Source of the DNA: Candidatus Poribacteria bacterium
GTDB taxonomy: Bacteria > Poribacteria > WGA-4E > WGA-3G
Assembly: GCA_028820635.1 (NCBI GenBank)
Contig: JAPPIG010000025.1
Location: forward strand, 1-64,000
Reading direction: 5' to 3'
Length of the DNA: 64,000 nucleotides
In this document: piece after piece, positions 15,704 to 23,502 of the stretch
How positions within the stretch are numbered: the stretch's first letter is position 1
How the letters are laid out: each line of letters opens with the position of its first letter
Position numbers and translations under genes: made by a program
Notes under the pieces: model-generated
Told to the model about the DNA's origin: nothing
What the model saw: the letters and a program-made list of their open reading frames with translations, nothing else
Database searches by the model: none

Positions 15704-17851
15704 ATGTCTCGTCAAGTTTTTCTATTTACCTTTATTTCCCTATTTCTACCCCTATTTCTTGCCTGTGGACGACAACACCCAGAAAGATCTATAGAACAAG
15801 ATGCCGTTGAGGTTGAGATACCACCTTATGCACGACACCTCAAAGGCTTTAAAATTTGTCTCGACCCAGGACATGGTGGACAGGGACACATCCCAGGTTA
15901 TAAACGCGGCCCAACAGGTCTTCGTGAGGCGGAAATCAACTTAAAGGTTGCCAACTATCTAAAAAAAATGTTGGAACAGGCAGAGGCGACCGTCATCATG
16001 ACTCGCGTTGATGATTCATACATTAGCCTGGCCGATCGCAGTCAAATTGCTAACGAAAATCATGCCGATTTTTTTATCTCGCTGCACCATAACGGAATTG
16101 ATAGTAATCCAGAAATAAACTATACATCAACATGGTATCACGGTGATGCCGATGAGTCCCGCCCAAGTTTAGACCTTGCGCGATACATTCAGCATGAAGT
16201 CTCTAATGCAATGCGTTTACCTAAATCCGCATCAACAGGTCTTTATTCTGATAAGTTAATTGTTGCATCAGGTTTCGGTGTTTTACGTTTGACAAAATGT
16301 CCTGCAGTCGTATGTGAAGCATCTTTTTACACCAATCCAGAAGAAGAGGCAAGATTGAAAAACGATGATTATCTCAAGAGAGAGGCGTATGGTTATTTTC
16401 TCGGCATTGCACGTTATGTCGAAGCAGGGTTTCCAAACGGAGTTTTGGTAACTCCTAAACATGAATCTGTTATACAAACCAAAACACCTAAACTAAAAAT
16501 TCAGGTAAAGGACGGACTACACGAACGTGGCGCGTGGATGCTTAAACGCCAGCAAGTTTTTACCAACGCCATGCAAGTTAAAATAGATAATGTGAACGTT
16601 CCGTTTAAATATGATCGTGAAACAGATATAATCACTGTTAACATCAAAGAACCTTTGTCTAACGGTATCCATTTGGTCCAGACAGAGTTGGTAAATTATT
16701 ATGGAAATCATAGTCTGCCGAAGCCACAGGAATTTAAGGTCGCACCACCCGCTGCTAAACTGAAGCTGAGCGCGTGGACAGATACCCTCCCCTATGATGG
16801 TAAAAGCTACGTTGGCATCACTGTAACCGCCTTTGATGCTGATGGAATGCCAATTGCAGATGATGAACTAATCAAAGCAAAAACTACCAACGGCACTCTC
16901 ACAAAAACCGAGAATCTTTCAAAAGGTGGCACTTCACACTTCTATCTGCATGTACCCGAAAAACCTGGTACTGCGACGGTGGAAGCAGCCTACGGACAAA
17001 CTCGCAATTCGCTAAAAATTAACTTCGCAGATGTTATGAATGGAATTCTACAGGGACAGGTCTCTGATGCAAACTCTGGCGACCCAATTCCTGATGTTCA
17101 ATTGCATGCCAATCCTAAGTTAACTGCTGCTACAGACATTGAAGGACATTATTTCATTAAAACCAATTCTACGATAAAAAAATCGTTTGAAACAACATTA
17201 CACTTTTCAAAACCCGGATTTTATCCAGATAAACACCAAATTAGCGTTGAACTCAATAAGGCAGCAGTCGTCAATGCGAAACTTCATGCTATTGCTGACG
17301 GTGCTTTCGCTAAAACTGTTCTCATGCTCGATTCAAAAACTGATACGCCCAAAACACACCAACTCATTACCAAGTTAAAAGAGATGTTAGAACTTGCCGG
17401 TGCAAAAATTCACGTTGTTCATACACCCGGAGAAAAGGTTTCTACAGCAAAACGAATTGAGACTGTTAACAATATTGAAGATGAAGGATATTACCTGCAA
17501 ATAAACCACATTCCACAACGTAAAGGTAAACCTTCAGTTGTTGCCGCGCATAATCACGGCAATCAAGGCACAGAGACGTTTCAAAAACGGATACTTGAAC
17601 AATTTAACCAAAAACTATTTGAGACACCGATTGTCACCGTGCAGGATAGAGAGACACCTGTAATCCAACAGACGAACAAAATGGCGATGATACTTGAAAT
17701 CCGAACTTTAGATTATCCTGATACTACCGCTGAGCAAGAAGCATCTGCTATTTTCATAGGTGCATGGCTTTTCCTAAAAAAGGAGACAGAGATTGATACT
17801 GAAAAATTAGAACGTTTCATGTTATACTTGAGACAGACACGAGGTGAATGA
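15704..17851 (+). CDS. N-acetylmuramoyl-L-alanine amidase lipoprotein (Amidase_3) with C-terminal extensions
   Basis: 715 residues, much longer than a minimal AmiC-type enzyme. A lipoprotein signal sequence ends at Cys21 (LPLFLAC). The Amidase_3 domain (about 48-235) has all zinc ligands: His57 in 'CLDPGHGGQG', Glu75 in 'GLREAEINLK', His128 in 'ISLHHNGIDS', and catalytic Glu205 in 'VVCEASFYTN'. It would cut the amide between MurNAc and L-Ala in the periplasm. After it come beta-sandwich regions (about 255-450), a carboxypeptidase-regulatory-like domain (about 455-530, 'GILQGQVSDANSGDPIPDVQ') and another alpha/beta region to the end. The next gene, a dipeptide epimerase, overlaps it by 4 bp. 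Confidence 0.88.
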   Translation: MSRQVFLFTFISLFLPLFLACGRQHPERSIEQDAVEVEIPPYARHLKGFKICLDPGHGGQGHIPGYKRGPTGLREAEINLKVANYLKKMLEQAEATVIMTRVDDSYISLADRSQIANENHADFFISLHHNGIDSNPEINYTSTWYHGDADESRPSLDLARYIQHEVSNAMRLPKSASTGLYSDKLIVASGFGVLRLTKCPAVVCEASFYTNPEEEARLKNDDYLKREAYGYFLGIARYVEAGFPNGVLVTPKHESVIQTKTPKLKIQVKDGLHERGAWMLKRQQVFTNAMQVKIDNVNVPFKYDRETDIITVNIKEPLSNGIHLVQTELVNYYGNHSLPKPQEFKVAPPAAKLKLSAWTDTLPYDGKSYVGITVTAFDADGMPIADDELIKAKTTNGTLTKTENLSKGGTSHFYLHVPEKPGTATVEAAYGQTRNSLKINFADVMNGILQGQVSDANSGDPIPDVQLHANPKLTAATDIEGHYFIKTNSTIKKSFETTLHFSKPGFYPDKHQISVELNKAAVVNAKLHAIADGAFAKTVLMLDSKTDTPKTHQLITKLKEMLELAGAKIHVVHTPGEKVSTAKRIETVNNIEDEGYYLQINHIPQRKGKPSVVAAHNHGNQGTETFQKRILEQFNQKLFETPIVTVQDRETPVIQQTNKMAMILEIRTLDYPDTTAEQEASAIFIGAWLFLKKETEIDTEKLERFMLYLRQTRGE

Positions 17852-18849
17852 AAGTGAAAATCACTTCAAAAATCACCCAATTGCAACTCAATCATCCGTT
17901 CAAGATTTCTCGCCGGGCAACAGATGCATATAGAGAAGTTATTTCAGTAGAAATTGATGGTGGTATCGGTGAAGCTGCCCCTGCGAAGTTCTATGGTGAG
18001 ACTGTTCAGACAGTTGCCTCAGCGTTGGAAACACTTTCTCTAAAGTTAGATGGAAACCTTGATGAGATACAGGACGTGATGGCGGGTATTGAATCAACGC
18101 TTGATGGTAATTACGCTGCAAAATCCGCCATTGATATGGCACTGCATGACAGATTAGGAAAAAAACTCGGTGTGCCGCTTTACAAACTGTGGGGACTTAA
18201 CCCACAAAAAACGCCATGCACCTCGTTTACCATCGGTCTTGACGAACCAGCAGTGATGGCGAAAAAAGCACTACAAGCAGACGCATATCCGATTCTTAAA
18301 GTTAAACTTGGAACCTCTTGCGATATTGAGATACTTCAAACACTTCGCAAAGTCACAGATAAACCGATCTACGTCGATGCAAATACTGCATGGGCACCAA
18401 AAGAGGCGATTGAAAAAATTCGTGAACTTGCACAGTACGGTGTTGAATTAATTGAACAACCCACAAAACCTGATGACATAGCAGGACTGAAGTACGTCCA
18501 CGAGTATTCAGAATTACCGATTTTCGCAGACGAAAGCGTCAAACGAGCAGGTGATATTCCCACACTGGCAGAAGCTGTAGATGGAATTAACATCAAATTG
18601 GTCAAATGTGGAGGTTTATTAGAAGCATTACGGATGATACATGTGGCACGCGCACACGGATTGCTTGTAATGATCGGTTGTATGATAGAGAGTTCTCTCG
18701 GTATCACTGCTGCAGCGCACTTAACTCCGCTTGTGGACTATGCGGATTTAGACGGAAATCTGTTAATTTCTAATGACCCTTACACCGGTGTAACACTTGA
18801 TAATGGAAAGTTAATTTTACCGGATCGTCCCGGCATCGGCATATTATGA
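17848..18849 (+). CDS. Dipeptide epimerase (L-Ala-D/L-Glu epimerase type)
   Basis: 333 residues of the enolase superfamily, muconate-lactonizing subgroup. Catalytic lysines lie in 'ILKVKLG' (Lys151/Lys153); the Mg ligands are Asp178 (VDANTAW), Glu203 (LIEQPTKP) and Asp228 (FADESV); the second base is Lys250 (INIKLVKCGG). 'CTSFTIGLDEP' is typical of L-Ala-D/L-Glu epimerases, which convert the murein-derived dipeptide for recycling. The start ATGA overlaps the stop of the amidase gene, so the two are translationally coupled; this fits a peptidoglycan breakdown and recycling operon. Other dipeptides as substrate cannot be excluded. Confidence 0.85.
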   Translation: MKVKITSKITQLQLNHPFKISRRATDAYREVISVEIDGGIGEAAPAKFYGETVQTVASALETLSLKLDGNLDEIQDVMAGIESTLDGNYAAKSAIDMALHDRLGKKLGVPLYKLWGLNPQKTPCTSFTIGLDEPAVMAKKALQADAYPILKVKLGTSCDIEILQTLRKVTDKPIYVDANTAWAPKEAIEKIRELAQYGVELIEQPTKPDDIAGLKYVHEYSELPIFADESVKRAGDIPTLAEAVDGINIKLVKCGGLLEALRMIHVARAHGLLVMIGCMIESSLGITAAAHLTPLVDYADLDGNLLISNDPYTGVTLDNGKLILPDRPGIGIL

Positions 18850-18899
18850 ACATAAAAGGAATGTATCGTACAGATATGAGTCTTTGTTAAAAAGTCAAT

Positions 18900-19808
18900 A
18901 TGACAGAAAATATAGAAAAGCCTACACCTACTAAAACATCTGTAACGGGTGGGCGATACGACACAGTCTCAAAAAACGTTATTCAACAAAATCCTGAAGA
19001 TTGGATTCGGTTTGGTCTTGGCGTATCAGATGTTCAAGTTATCCAAATTCTTGATACTGAGCAACCGACTGTCAAATCAAATCGTGCGGATAGTTTTATA
19101 CATGCGAACGTTAACGGAAGACATGCCGTTATACATTTTGAAATTCAGACGCGTGACAGCACACAGATTCCGATGCCATATCGGATAGCGGGGTACGCAG
19201 GAAGGGGAATTGAAAACTTCGAAATGCCGGTCTATTCACATGTTATATATCTGCATCCCGATGCGGGTCGTAATGACCCAGGACAATACGTTCAAGAGAT
19301 GCCCGGATATAATATTCTAATCCAATACAAGGTGATTAGACTATATGAATTAGAAGGACAAACCATACTGGATGTTAAACTAAAAGGATTAATTCCATTC
19401 ACACCGCTGATGAAACCTCCAGAAGATGTGAATTCAGAGGAGTGGTTACGGCAATGTGTTCTGGTTGCTAAGTCCGTGACTCAAGACGAGCCAAACCAAG
19501 CGGATTATCTTACCAACCTTGGTATTCTGGGTGGAATAATATTAGACTACGAAACTATTCGTGGTATTATTTTGGAGGAAACCATGCAAGAATCGTCTGT
19601 TATCCAACACTTTACACAACAAGGTATGCGAAAAGGCACTATTGATGCTATACTTGAAGTGCTTGAAGAACAATTTCAACCCAAAGACGTTCAGACCTTA
19701 AAACCTGAACTGGAGAAAATTGAAGAGCTGCAATACCTCAAACAATTGCTTCGCGAGGCAGCGCGGGCAAACAGTTTTGAGGAATTTAAACAAACGATAG
19801 AGAGTTAG
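18900..19808 (+). CDS. Rpn-family/PD-(D/E)XK nuclease-like protein
   Basis: 302 residues. The N-terminal half (about 40-170) has the Rpn/PDDEXK_2 pattern: 'NRADSFIHAN' with the Asp, then 'AVIHFEIQTR' with the E-x-Q, and later 'SHVIYLHPDAG'. The C-terminal half is helical and acidic (IDAILEVLEEQF, KLEEFKQ-like), as in Rpn proteins that end with regulatory helices. Family members (RpnA) are Ca-stimulated endonucleases that promote recA-independent recombination, and they are often mobile. No flanking inverted repeats were noted. It lies 51 bp after the epimerase and 11 bp before the SDR, but a functional link is not evident. Confidence 0.75.
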   Translation: MTENIEKPTPTKTSVTGGRYDTVSKNVIQQNPEDWIRFGLGVSDVQVIQILDTEQPTVKSNRADSFIHANVNGRHAVIHFEIQTRDSTQIPMPYRIAGYAGRGIENFEMPVYSHVIYLHPDAGRNDPGQYVQEMPGYNILIQYKVIRLYELEGQTILDVKLKGLIPFTPLMKPPEDVNSEEWLRQCVLVAKSVTQDEPNQADYLTNLGILGGIILDYETIRGIILEETMQESSVIQHFTQQGMRKGTIDAILEVLEEQFQPKDVQTLKPELEKIEELQYLKQLLREAARANSFEEFKQTIES

Positions 19809-19819
19809 GAGCACTTTAA

Positions 19820-20533
19820 ATGACAAAACAGAATCGAAATGTCCTTATCACAGGCGGCACAGGGATATTAGGCAGTGCCGTAACTAAAGCCTATCTTGCG
19901 CAAGGTGACACTGTTGCAGTTTCATATCTGTTTGATAATGAAGTTGAACGTTTCAAGCAGCACAATCCTGAACTTAACGAAGATGTTACCTTCCTGTTTG
20001 CAAATGTGACTGAGGAAGCAGAAGTACAACAAACTATACAAACCTTCATCACACAATTCGGTCATCTGGATATTTTGGTTAACATCGTTGGTGGGTTTGT
20101 CGGTGGAATTCCGACTGCAGAACTTGAAACGGACCGATGGGATTTCATGATGGATCTCAACCTCAAATCTGTCTTTCTCTGTTGTAAAACGGTGATTCCG
20201 CACATGACGGAACGGGGTTATGGCAAGATTGTTAACGTGTCCGCTCGCGCAGGATTAAAAGGCGAGGCGGGGCTAAGTGCCTATTGCGTTTCAAAAGGTG
20301 GGGTGCGCACCTTGACAGAATCTTTAGCCGCAGAGGTAATGGATTCTGGTATAAACGTCAACGCGATCATGCCGAGTATTATGGACACCCCTGCTAATCG
20401 TGAAGCGATGCCGGACGAAGACCATAGTCGTTGGGTAGGTACAGACGATGTTGCAAAGGTTATCTACTTCCTTACTTCGGAGGATGCAACAATAATCAAC
20501 GGTGCTGCTATCCCTGTTTACGGTAGGGCATAG
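19820..20533 (+). CDS. SDR family oxidoreductase
   Basis: 237 residues of the classical short-chain dehydrogenase fold. The NAD(P) glycine motif is 'LITGGTGILGSAV', the 'DILVNIVGGFVGG' strand replaces NNAG by NIVGG, and the catalytic residues are Tyr and Lys in 'SAYCVSKGG' with Ser in 'VNVSARAGL'. The ending 'GAAIPVYGRA' is typical. These look like 3-oxoacyl-ACP reductase-like proteins, but the substrate is open. It is preceded by GGAGCACTTTAA and follows the Rpn-like gene closely, so the two may be co-transcribed. Confidence 0.88.
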   Translation: MTKQNRNVLITGGTGILGSAVTKAYLAQGDTVAVSYLFDNEVERFKQHNPELNEDVTFLFANVTEEAEVQQTIQTFITQFGHLDILVNIVGGFVGGIPTAELETDRWDFMMDLNLKSVFLCCKTVIPHMTERGYGKIVNVSARAGLKGEAGLSAYCVSKGGVRTLTESLAAEVMDSGINVNAIMPSIMDTPANREAMPDEDHSRWVGTDDVAKVIYFLTSEDATIINGAAIPVYGRA

Positions 20534-20706
20534 TTTGTTTTTTTAATCTAAGACAGGATCACGTCACAATTCTAATCATGGGTGAATTAACAAAAACATC
20601 TATCTATTACTTGCGGCGGTTTTTTGTTTTCATCCATCCCCCAATTAAATTCCTATTGCTAAAAAAATAAGATTTTACTGCTGAAAAAATAAGCAACTTA
20701 TAATTC

Positions 20707-20753
20707 AATGCTTGTTGTTAATCTTTAAAATCATAGAGAATGCTTGTTGTTAA
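20707..20753 (+). repeat. Two 15-bp direct repeats upstream of a sigma-54 promoter
   Basis: AATGCTTGTTGTTAA occurs at 20707-20721 and again at 20739-20753, start to start 32 bp, about three helical turns. The pair is centred about 55-85 bp before the predicted transcription start. This position suits activator (bEBP) binding sites; it is inference, not a known site type. Confidence 0.5.
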
Positions 20754-20767
20754 CCATTTCTACGTAC

Positions 20768-20784
20768 TTGGCACTAATTTTGCT
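20768..20784 (+). promoter_or_regulatory. Sigma-54 (RpoN) promoter of the nitrate regulator
   Basis: The sequence TTGGCACTAATTTTGCT matches the -24/-12 consensus TGGCAC-N5-TTGC[AT], with exactly 10 bp between the GG (20770-20771) and GC (20782-20783). Transcription would start near 20795, leaving a leader of about 67 nt before the ATG at 20862. It fits nitrogen-regulated expression of the downstream nitrate assimilation genes. Confidence 0.7.
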
Positions 20785-20861
20785 ATAAGTTTTGTGTGGT
20801 CCTTAATTATGTGTTTTATATGCACATTGTATTGGAATTAGAAAGGTTTAAATTCAACAGA

Positions 20862-21464
20862 ATGGAAGCAGTCGCTAAAACACAGAATGTTTTAATCGTT
20901 GATAACGATGGAAATCGGATAAAGCAGTTAGACCAAGTCTTTGATGTAAGCAGATATAACGTTGTAGCACACGTCCCGCTCAATCAAACTTTGCTGCAGC
21001 AAGTTGAACAGACTAATCCGGACATCATTCTAATTGGCGCGGACTCGCCTTGTGATGAAACTTTAGAGACTGTGGCATCAATCAATCATAATCATCCGTG
21101 TCCGATTGTAATGTTTGCACAGGACGAGCGTTCTGAGACAATTCAAAACGCTACATTGGCTGGTGTTTCCGCTTATGTTGTGGGTAAACTTAGTAAGGAA
21201 CGGATTGAGACAATTATTATGGCAGCTGTTGCACGTTTTGGAAAATTTCAAGCATTGCAGCAAGAACTTGAAAAAACGAAAACAAGCCTTGCCGAACGCA
21301 AAATAATCGAACGAGCAAAGGAAATCGTTGCCCAACAACGTGGCACAACCGAAGCAGAAGCATATCAAACTTTACGAAAAATGGCAATGGATCGTAGGAA
21401 ACGTCTTGCAGAAATTGCACAAGATGTCTTGTCAATCGCAGAAGTATTGACAAACAAGGCATAA
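20862..21464 (+). CDS. ANTAR-domain response regulator (NasT/AmiR type)
   Basis: 200 residues. Start ATG 20862 was chosen because an upstream in-frame GTG (20796) sits at the predicted sigma-54 start site. A receiver-like domain (about 8-125) starts 'NVLIVDNDGNRIKQL', with a candidate phospho-acceptor Asp61 ('GADSPCD') and a Lys near 108. A short coiled coil is followed by the ANTAR RNA-binding domain (about 142-196): 'IERAKEIVAQQRG' and 'AYQTLRKMAMDRRKRLAEIA'. ANTAR proteins bind paired hexaloop hairpins and prevent termination. Such a target lies directly downstream, before the nitrite reductase gene. No NasS sensor gene is nearby. Confidence 0.88.
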   Translation: MEAVAKTQNVLIVDNDGNRIKQLDQVFDVSRYNVVAHVPLNQTLLQQVEQTNPDIILIGADSPCDETLETVASINHNHPCPIVMFAQDERSETIQNATLAGVSAYVVGKLSKERIETIIMAAVARFGKFQALQQELEKTKTSLAERKIIERAKEIVAQQRGTTEAEAYQTLRKMAMDRRKRLAEIAQDVLSIAEVLTNKA

Positions 21465-21499
21465 AAAAGCCTAATCACTTCTTTTTAGATTGAGATATA

Positions 21500-21525
21500 A
21501 GTATCATTCAACGTTGAACGATACT
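21500..21525. repeat. 26-bp near-perfect palindrome
   Basis: AGTATC-A-TTCAACGTTGAA-C-GATACT is symmetric except for one A/C pair. It lies between the ANTAR gene stop and the antitermination leader. Without a T tract it is not a classic terminator. It may be an operator, or a stable hairpin that protects or processes the transcript. Confidence 0.5.
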
Positions 21526-21549
21526 ACTAAATAAAACAGAATAACAAAT

Positions 21550-21627
21550 ACCCGACCAATGTAGGTTTGGGTCCGGACATAGGTGTCCATTTGGCAAAGC
21601 ATTATGCTTGTTGATGGGCACTTTTTT
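21550..21627 (+). promoter_or_regulatory. ANTAR antitermination leader: two hexaloop hairpins overlapping a terminator
   Basis: Hairpin 1: ACCCGACC (21550-21557) pairs with 21564-21572 (one bulged U) around loop AATGTA. Hairpin 2: GGAC/GTCC (21575-21578, 21585-21588) around loop ATAGGT. Both loops are six nt with A at position 1 and G at position 4, the ANTAR recognition rule. A long terminator hairpin (GTGTCCAT 21583-21590 with ATGGGCAC 21614-21621, T tract 21622-21627) shares bases 21583-21588 with hairpin 2, so the two are mutually exclusive. ANTAR-bound hairpins would allow read-through into nirA. Confidence 0.85.
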
Positions 21628-21698
21628 GTTTTAACTTTTTATCGTTAGCCATGAACAACATTTACTGAACATTACATTCGTAAAATGGGAGATTCAAG

Positions 21699-23252
21699 AT
21701 GAACCAACTTGAGAAAAAGAAAACAAGGTTGAAGCGAACAAATACTGCAAAAAAGGGAAAGCCAAAACTTCATCCCGCTGAAGCACTCAAACGTGAAAAA
21801 AACGGGCTTGAGGTTGTAGACGATATTCCATATTACGTCCGAAATGGATGGGAATCTATTCCACCAGAAAAACGCGACAGACTTAAGTGGGTAGGTGTGT
21901 TTTACCGACGACAGACACCAGGGGCTTTTATGATGCGTCTCCGAATGTCAAGCGGTTTTAGCAATTCAGCACAATTCCGCACCATCGCCTCAATCAGTGA
22001 AGCACACGGGCCAGGGTTTGTTGACCTCACCACTCGTCAGCAGATTCAACTACGTGGATTTACAATTGAAAACGTACAAAACATCTGGAACCTGCTTGAA
22101 GAAGTCGGCTTAAATTCACTTCAAACAGGATTTGACAATATCCGAGGTGTTACAGGTTGTCCTGTTGCTGGACTGACTCCAAATGAGTTGTTTGATGCTT
22201 CACCTGTCGCAAAGAAGTACACCGAAATTATTGCGGGCAATAGGGAATTTACCGACATTCCGCGTAAGTTTAATGTCGGCATTACAGGTTGTTTAGATAA
22301 CTGCACACACGCAGCATCTCAGGATATCGCACTCACCCCCGCAATGAAAGAGATAGATGGACAAGAAGCGAAAGGTTTTAATGTTTCGGTTGGTGGGAAG
22401 ATGGGTTCTGGCGGTTACACCCTTGCGGAAGATCTTGATGTGTTTGTTTTACCTGAAGATGCTGCGGAGTTGTGCGCCGAAATAACGCTGATTTTTAGAG
22501 ATCACGGCCCACGGACTGTTCGGAACAAGTCGCGGATGGCGTTTCTTATTGCTGATTGGGGAGTGGAGAAGTTTCGTAAGGAGTTAGAATCACGTTCTCC
22601 CAAAACACTTCTACCAGCAGGAAAAGATATGCGTGGGAAGAAAAAAACAGATCACACGGGCATTTTCTCACAGAAACAGAAAAACCTTAACTATGTAGGA
22701 CTTGTTGTGCCAGTGGGACGCATGACAACAGCGCAACTTTATGAAGTCGCCCGACTTGCTGACCAATACGGCTCTGGTGAGATTCGGTTAACGCAAGGAC
22801 AGAATCTGATTGTACCTAACGTGCCGGATGCAAAAATTGGCGAGTTTACGGCTGAGCCGCTTCTACGAGAACTCCGCTATGATCCATCAGAAGTCATGCG
22901 CGGGATGGTCAGCTGCACAGGTATTGACTACTGTCACTTCTCTCTAATTGAAACAAAAGAACGTGCAATGGAAGCAATCCGACATTTGGAGGCGAAGTTT
23001 GGCAATACAAAACCCCTTACTGTATACTGGTCAGGATGTCCAAACGGATGTGGCAACCACGCCGCTGCGGATATTGGACTTCTCGGTAAGAAAACCAAAA
23101 TAGACGGAGTTGTTACAGATGCTGTGGACGTATTTGTCAAGGGAGATGCAGGTCCAAACCCTAAAATCGCCACAAAGTTATTAGAAAATGTGCCTTGCGA
23201 CGATTTACCACAAGTACTTGAAGGGCTTGTTCCTTACCTTTCAAGAAAATAA
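21699..23252 (+). CDS. nirA: Ferredoxin-dependent nitrite reductase (NirA type)
   Basis: 517 residues of the nitrite/sulfite reductase siroheme family with the duplicated half-domains: 'VDLTTRQQIQLRGF' (about 108-125) and 'IRLTQGQNLIVPNV' (about 370). The [4Fe-4S]-siroheme cysteines are Cys406 and Cys412 in 'CTGIDYCHFS' and Cys447 and Cys451 in 'SGCPNGCGNH'. A basic N-terminal tail of about 25 residues precedes the fold. It reduces nitrite to ammonium with ferredoxin in the cytoplasm. The nearby NarK, nitrate reductase and ANTAR leader favour nitrite over sulfite as substrate. The leader controls its expression. Confidence 0.88.
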   Translation: MNQLEKKKTRLKRTNTAKKGKPKLHPAEALKREKNGLEVVDDIPYYVRNGWESIPPEKRDRLKWVGVFYRRQTPGAFMMRLRMSSGFSNSAQFRTIASISEAHGPGFVDLTTRQQIQLRGFTIENVQNIWNLLEEVGLNSLQTGFDNIRGVTGCPVAGLTPNELFDASPVAKKYTEIIAGNREFTDIPRKFNVGITGCLDNCTHAASQDIALTPAMKEIDGQEAKGFNVSVGGKMGSGGYTLAEDLDVFVLPEDAAELCAEITLIFRDHGPRTVRNKSRMAFLIADWGVEKFRKELESRSPKTLLPAGKDMRGKKKTDHTGIFSQKQKNLNYVGLVVPVGRMTTAQLYEVARLADQYGSGEIRLTQGQNLIVPNVPDAKIGEFTAEPLLRELRYDPSEVMRGMVSCTGIDYCHFSLIETKERAMEAIRHLEAKFGNTKPLTVYWSGCPNGCGNHAAADIGLLGKKTKIDGVVTDAVDVFVKGDAGPNPKIATKLLENVPCDDLPQVLEGLVPYLSRK

Positions 23253-23330
23253 ACTGGAAATAACGATCAAATGTAGGTTGGATAGCGCATAGCGAACCCA
23301 CAACTGTCAATTTAGTGCCTGATTTTCTAG

Positions 23331-23400
23331 TTGGAGGTTTTCAACCCCGATTATACCGATTGATTTTCACAAAATCGGGCTTACAAAGCCCTCCTACAAG
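23331..23400. repeat. Inverted pair of dispersed GGAGGG repeats
   Basis: Left unit TTGGAGGTTTTCAACCCCGA (23331-23350) faces an inverted unit AATCGGGCTTACAAAGCCCT (23373-23392) that continues CCTACAAG. The two units can form a hairpin. The inverted unit is the same family as the copies at 818 and 8757. It lies between nirA and the nitrate transporter gene. Confidence 0.6.
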
Positions 23401-23433
23401 AGGTAATCCGGAAATTATGTGCTTAAGTTTACA

Positions 23434-23452
23434 CCTATGGGTAGAGCGTAAC
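23434..23452 (+). repeat. TATGGGTAGAGCGTAA short dispersed repeat
   Basis: The 16-mer TATGGGTAGAGCGTAA recurs with small changes at 52640-52661 and 52973-52996 (CATGGGTAGAGYGTAA). All copies are intergenic and close to GGAGG repeats, so they may belong to the same composite repeat. Confidence 0.5.
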
Positions 23453-23502
23453 TAAACTCAACAACTACTGACAACTGAAAGGAATATTAATTAGGTAAGA
23501 TA

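Noticed and set aside
20796..20861. Longer ANTAR regulator starting at GTG 20796
   Set aside because: This start coincides with the predicted sigma-54 transcription start, and the extra residues look noncoding.
21500..21525. Palindrome after the ANTAR gene as a terminator
   Set aside because: No T tract follows it, and the true terminator with an overlapping ANTAR hairpin lies further downstream.
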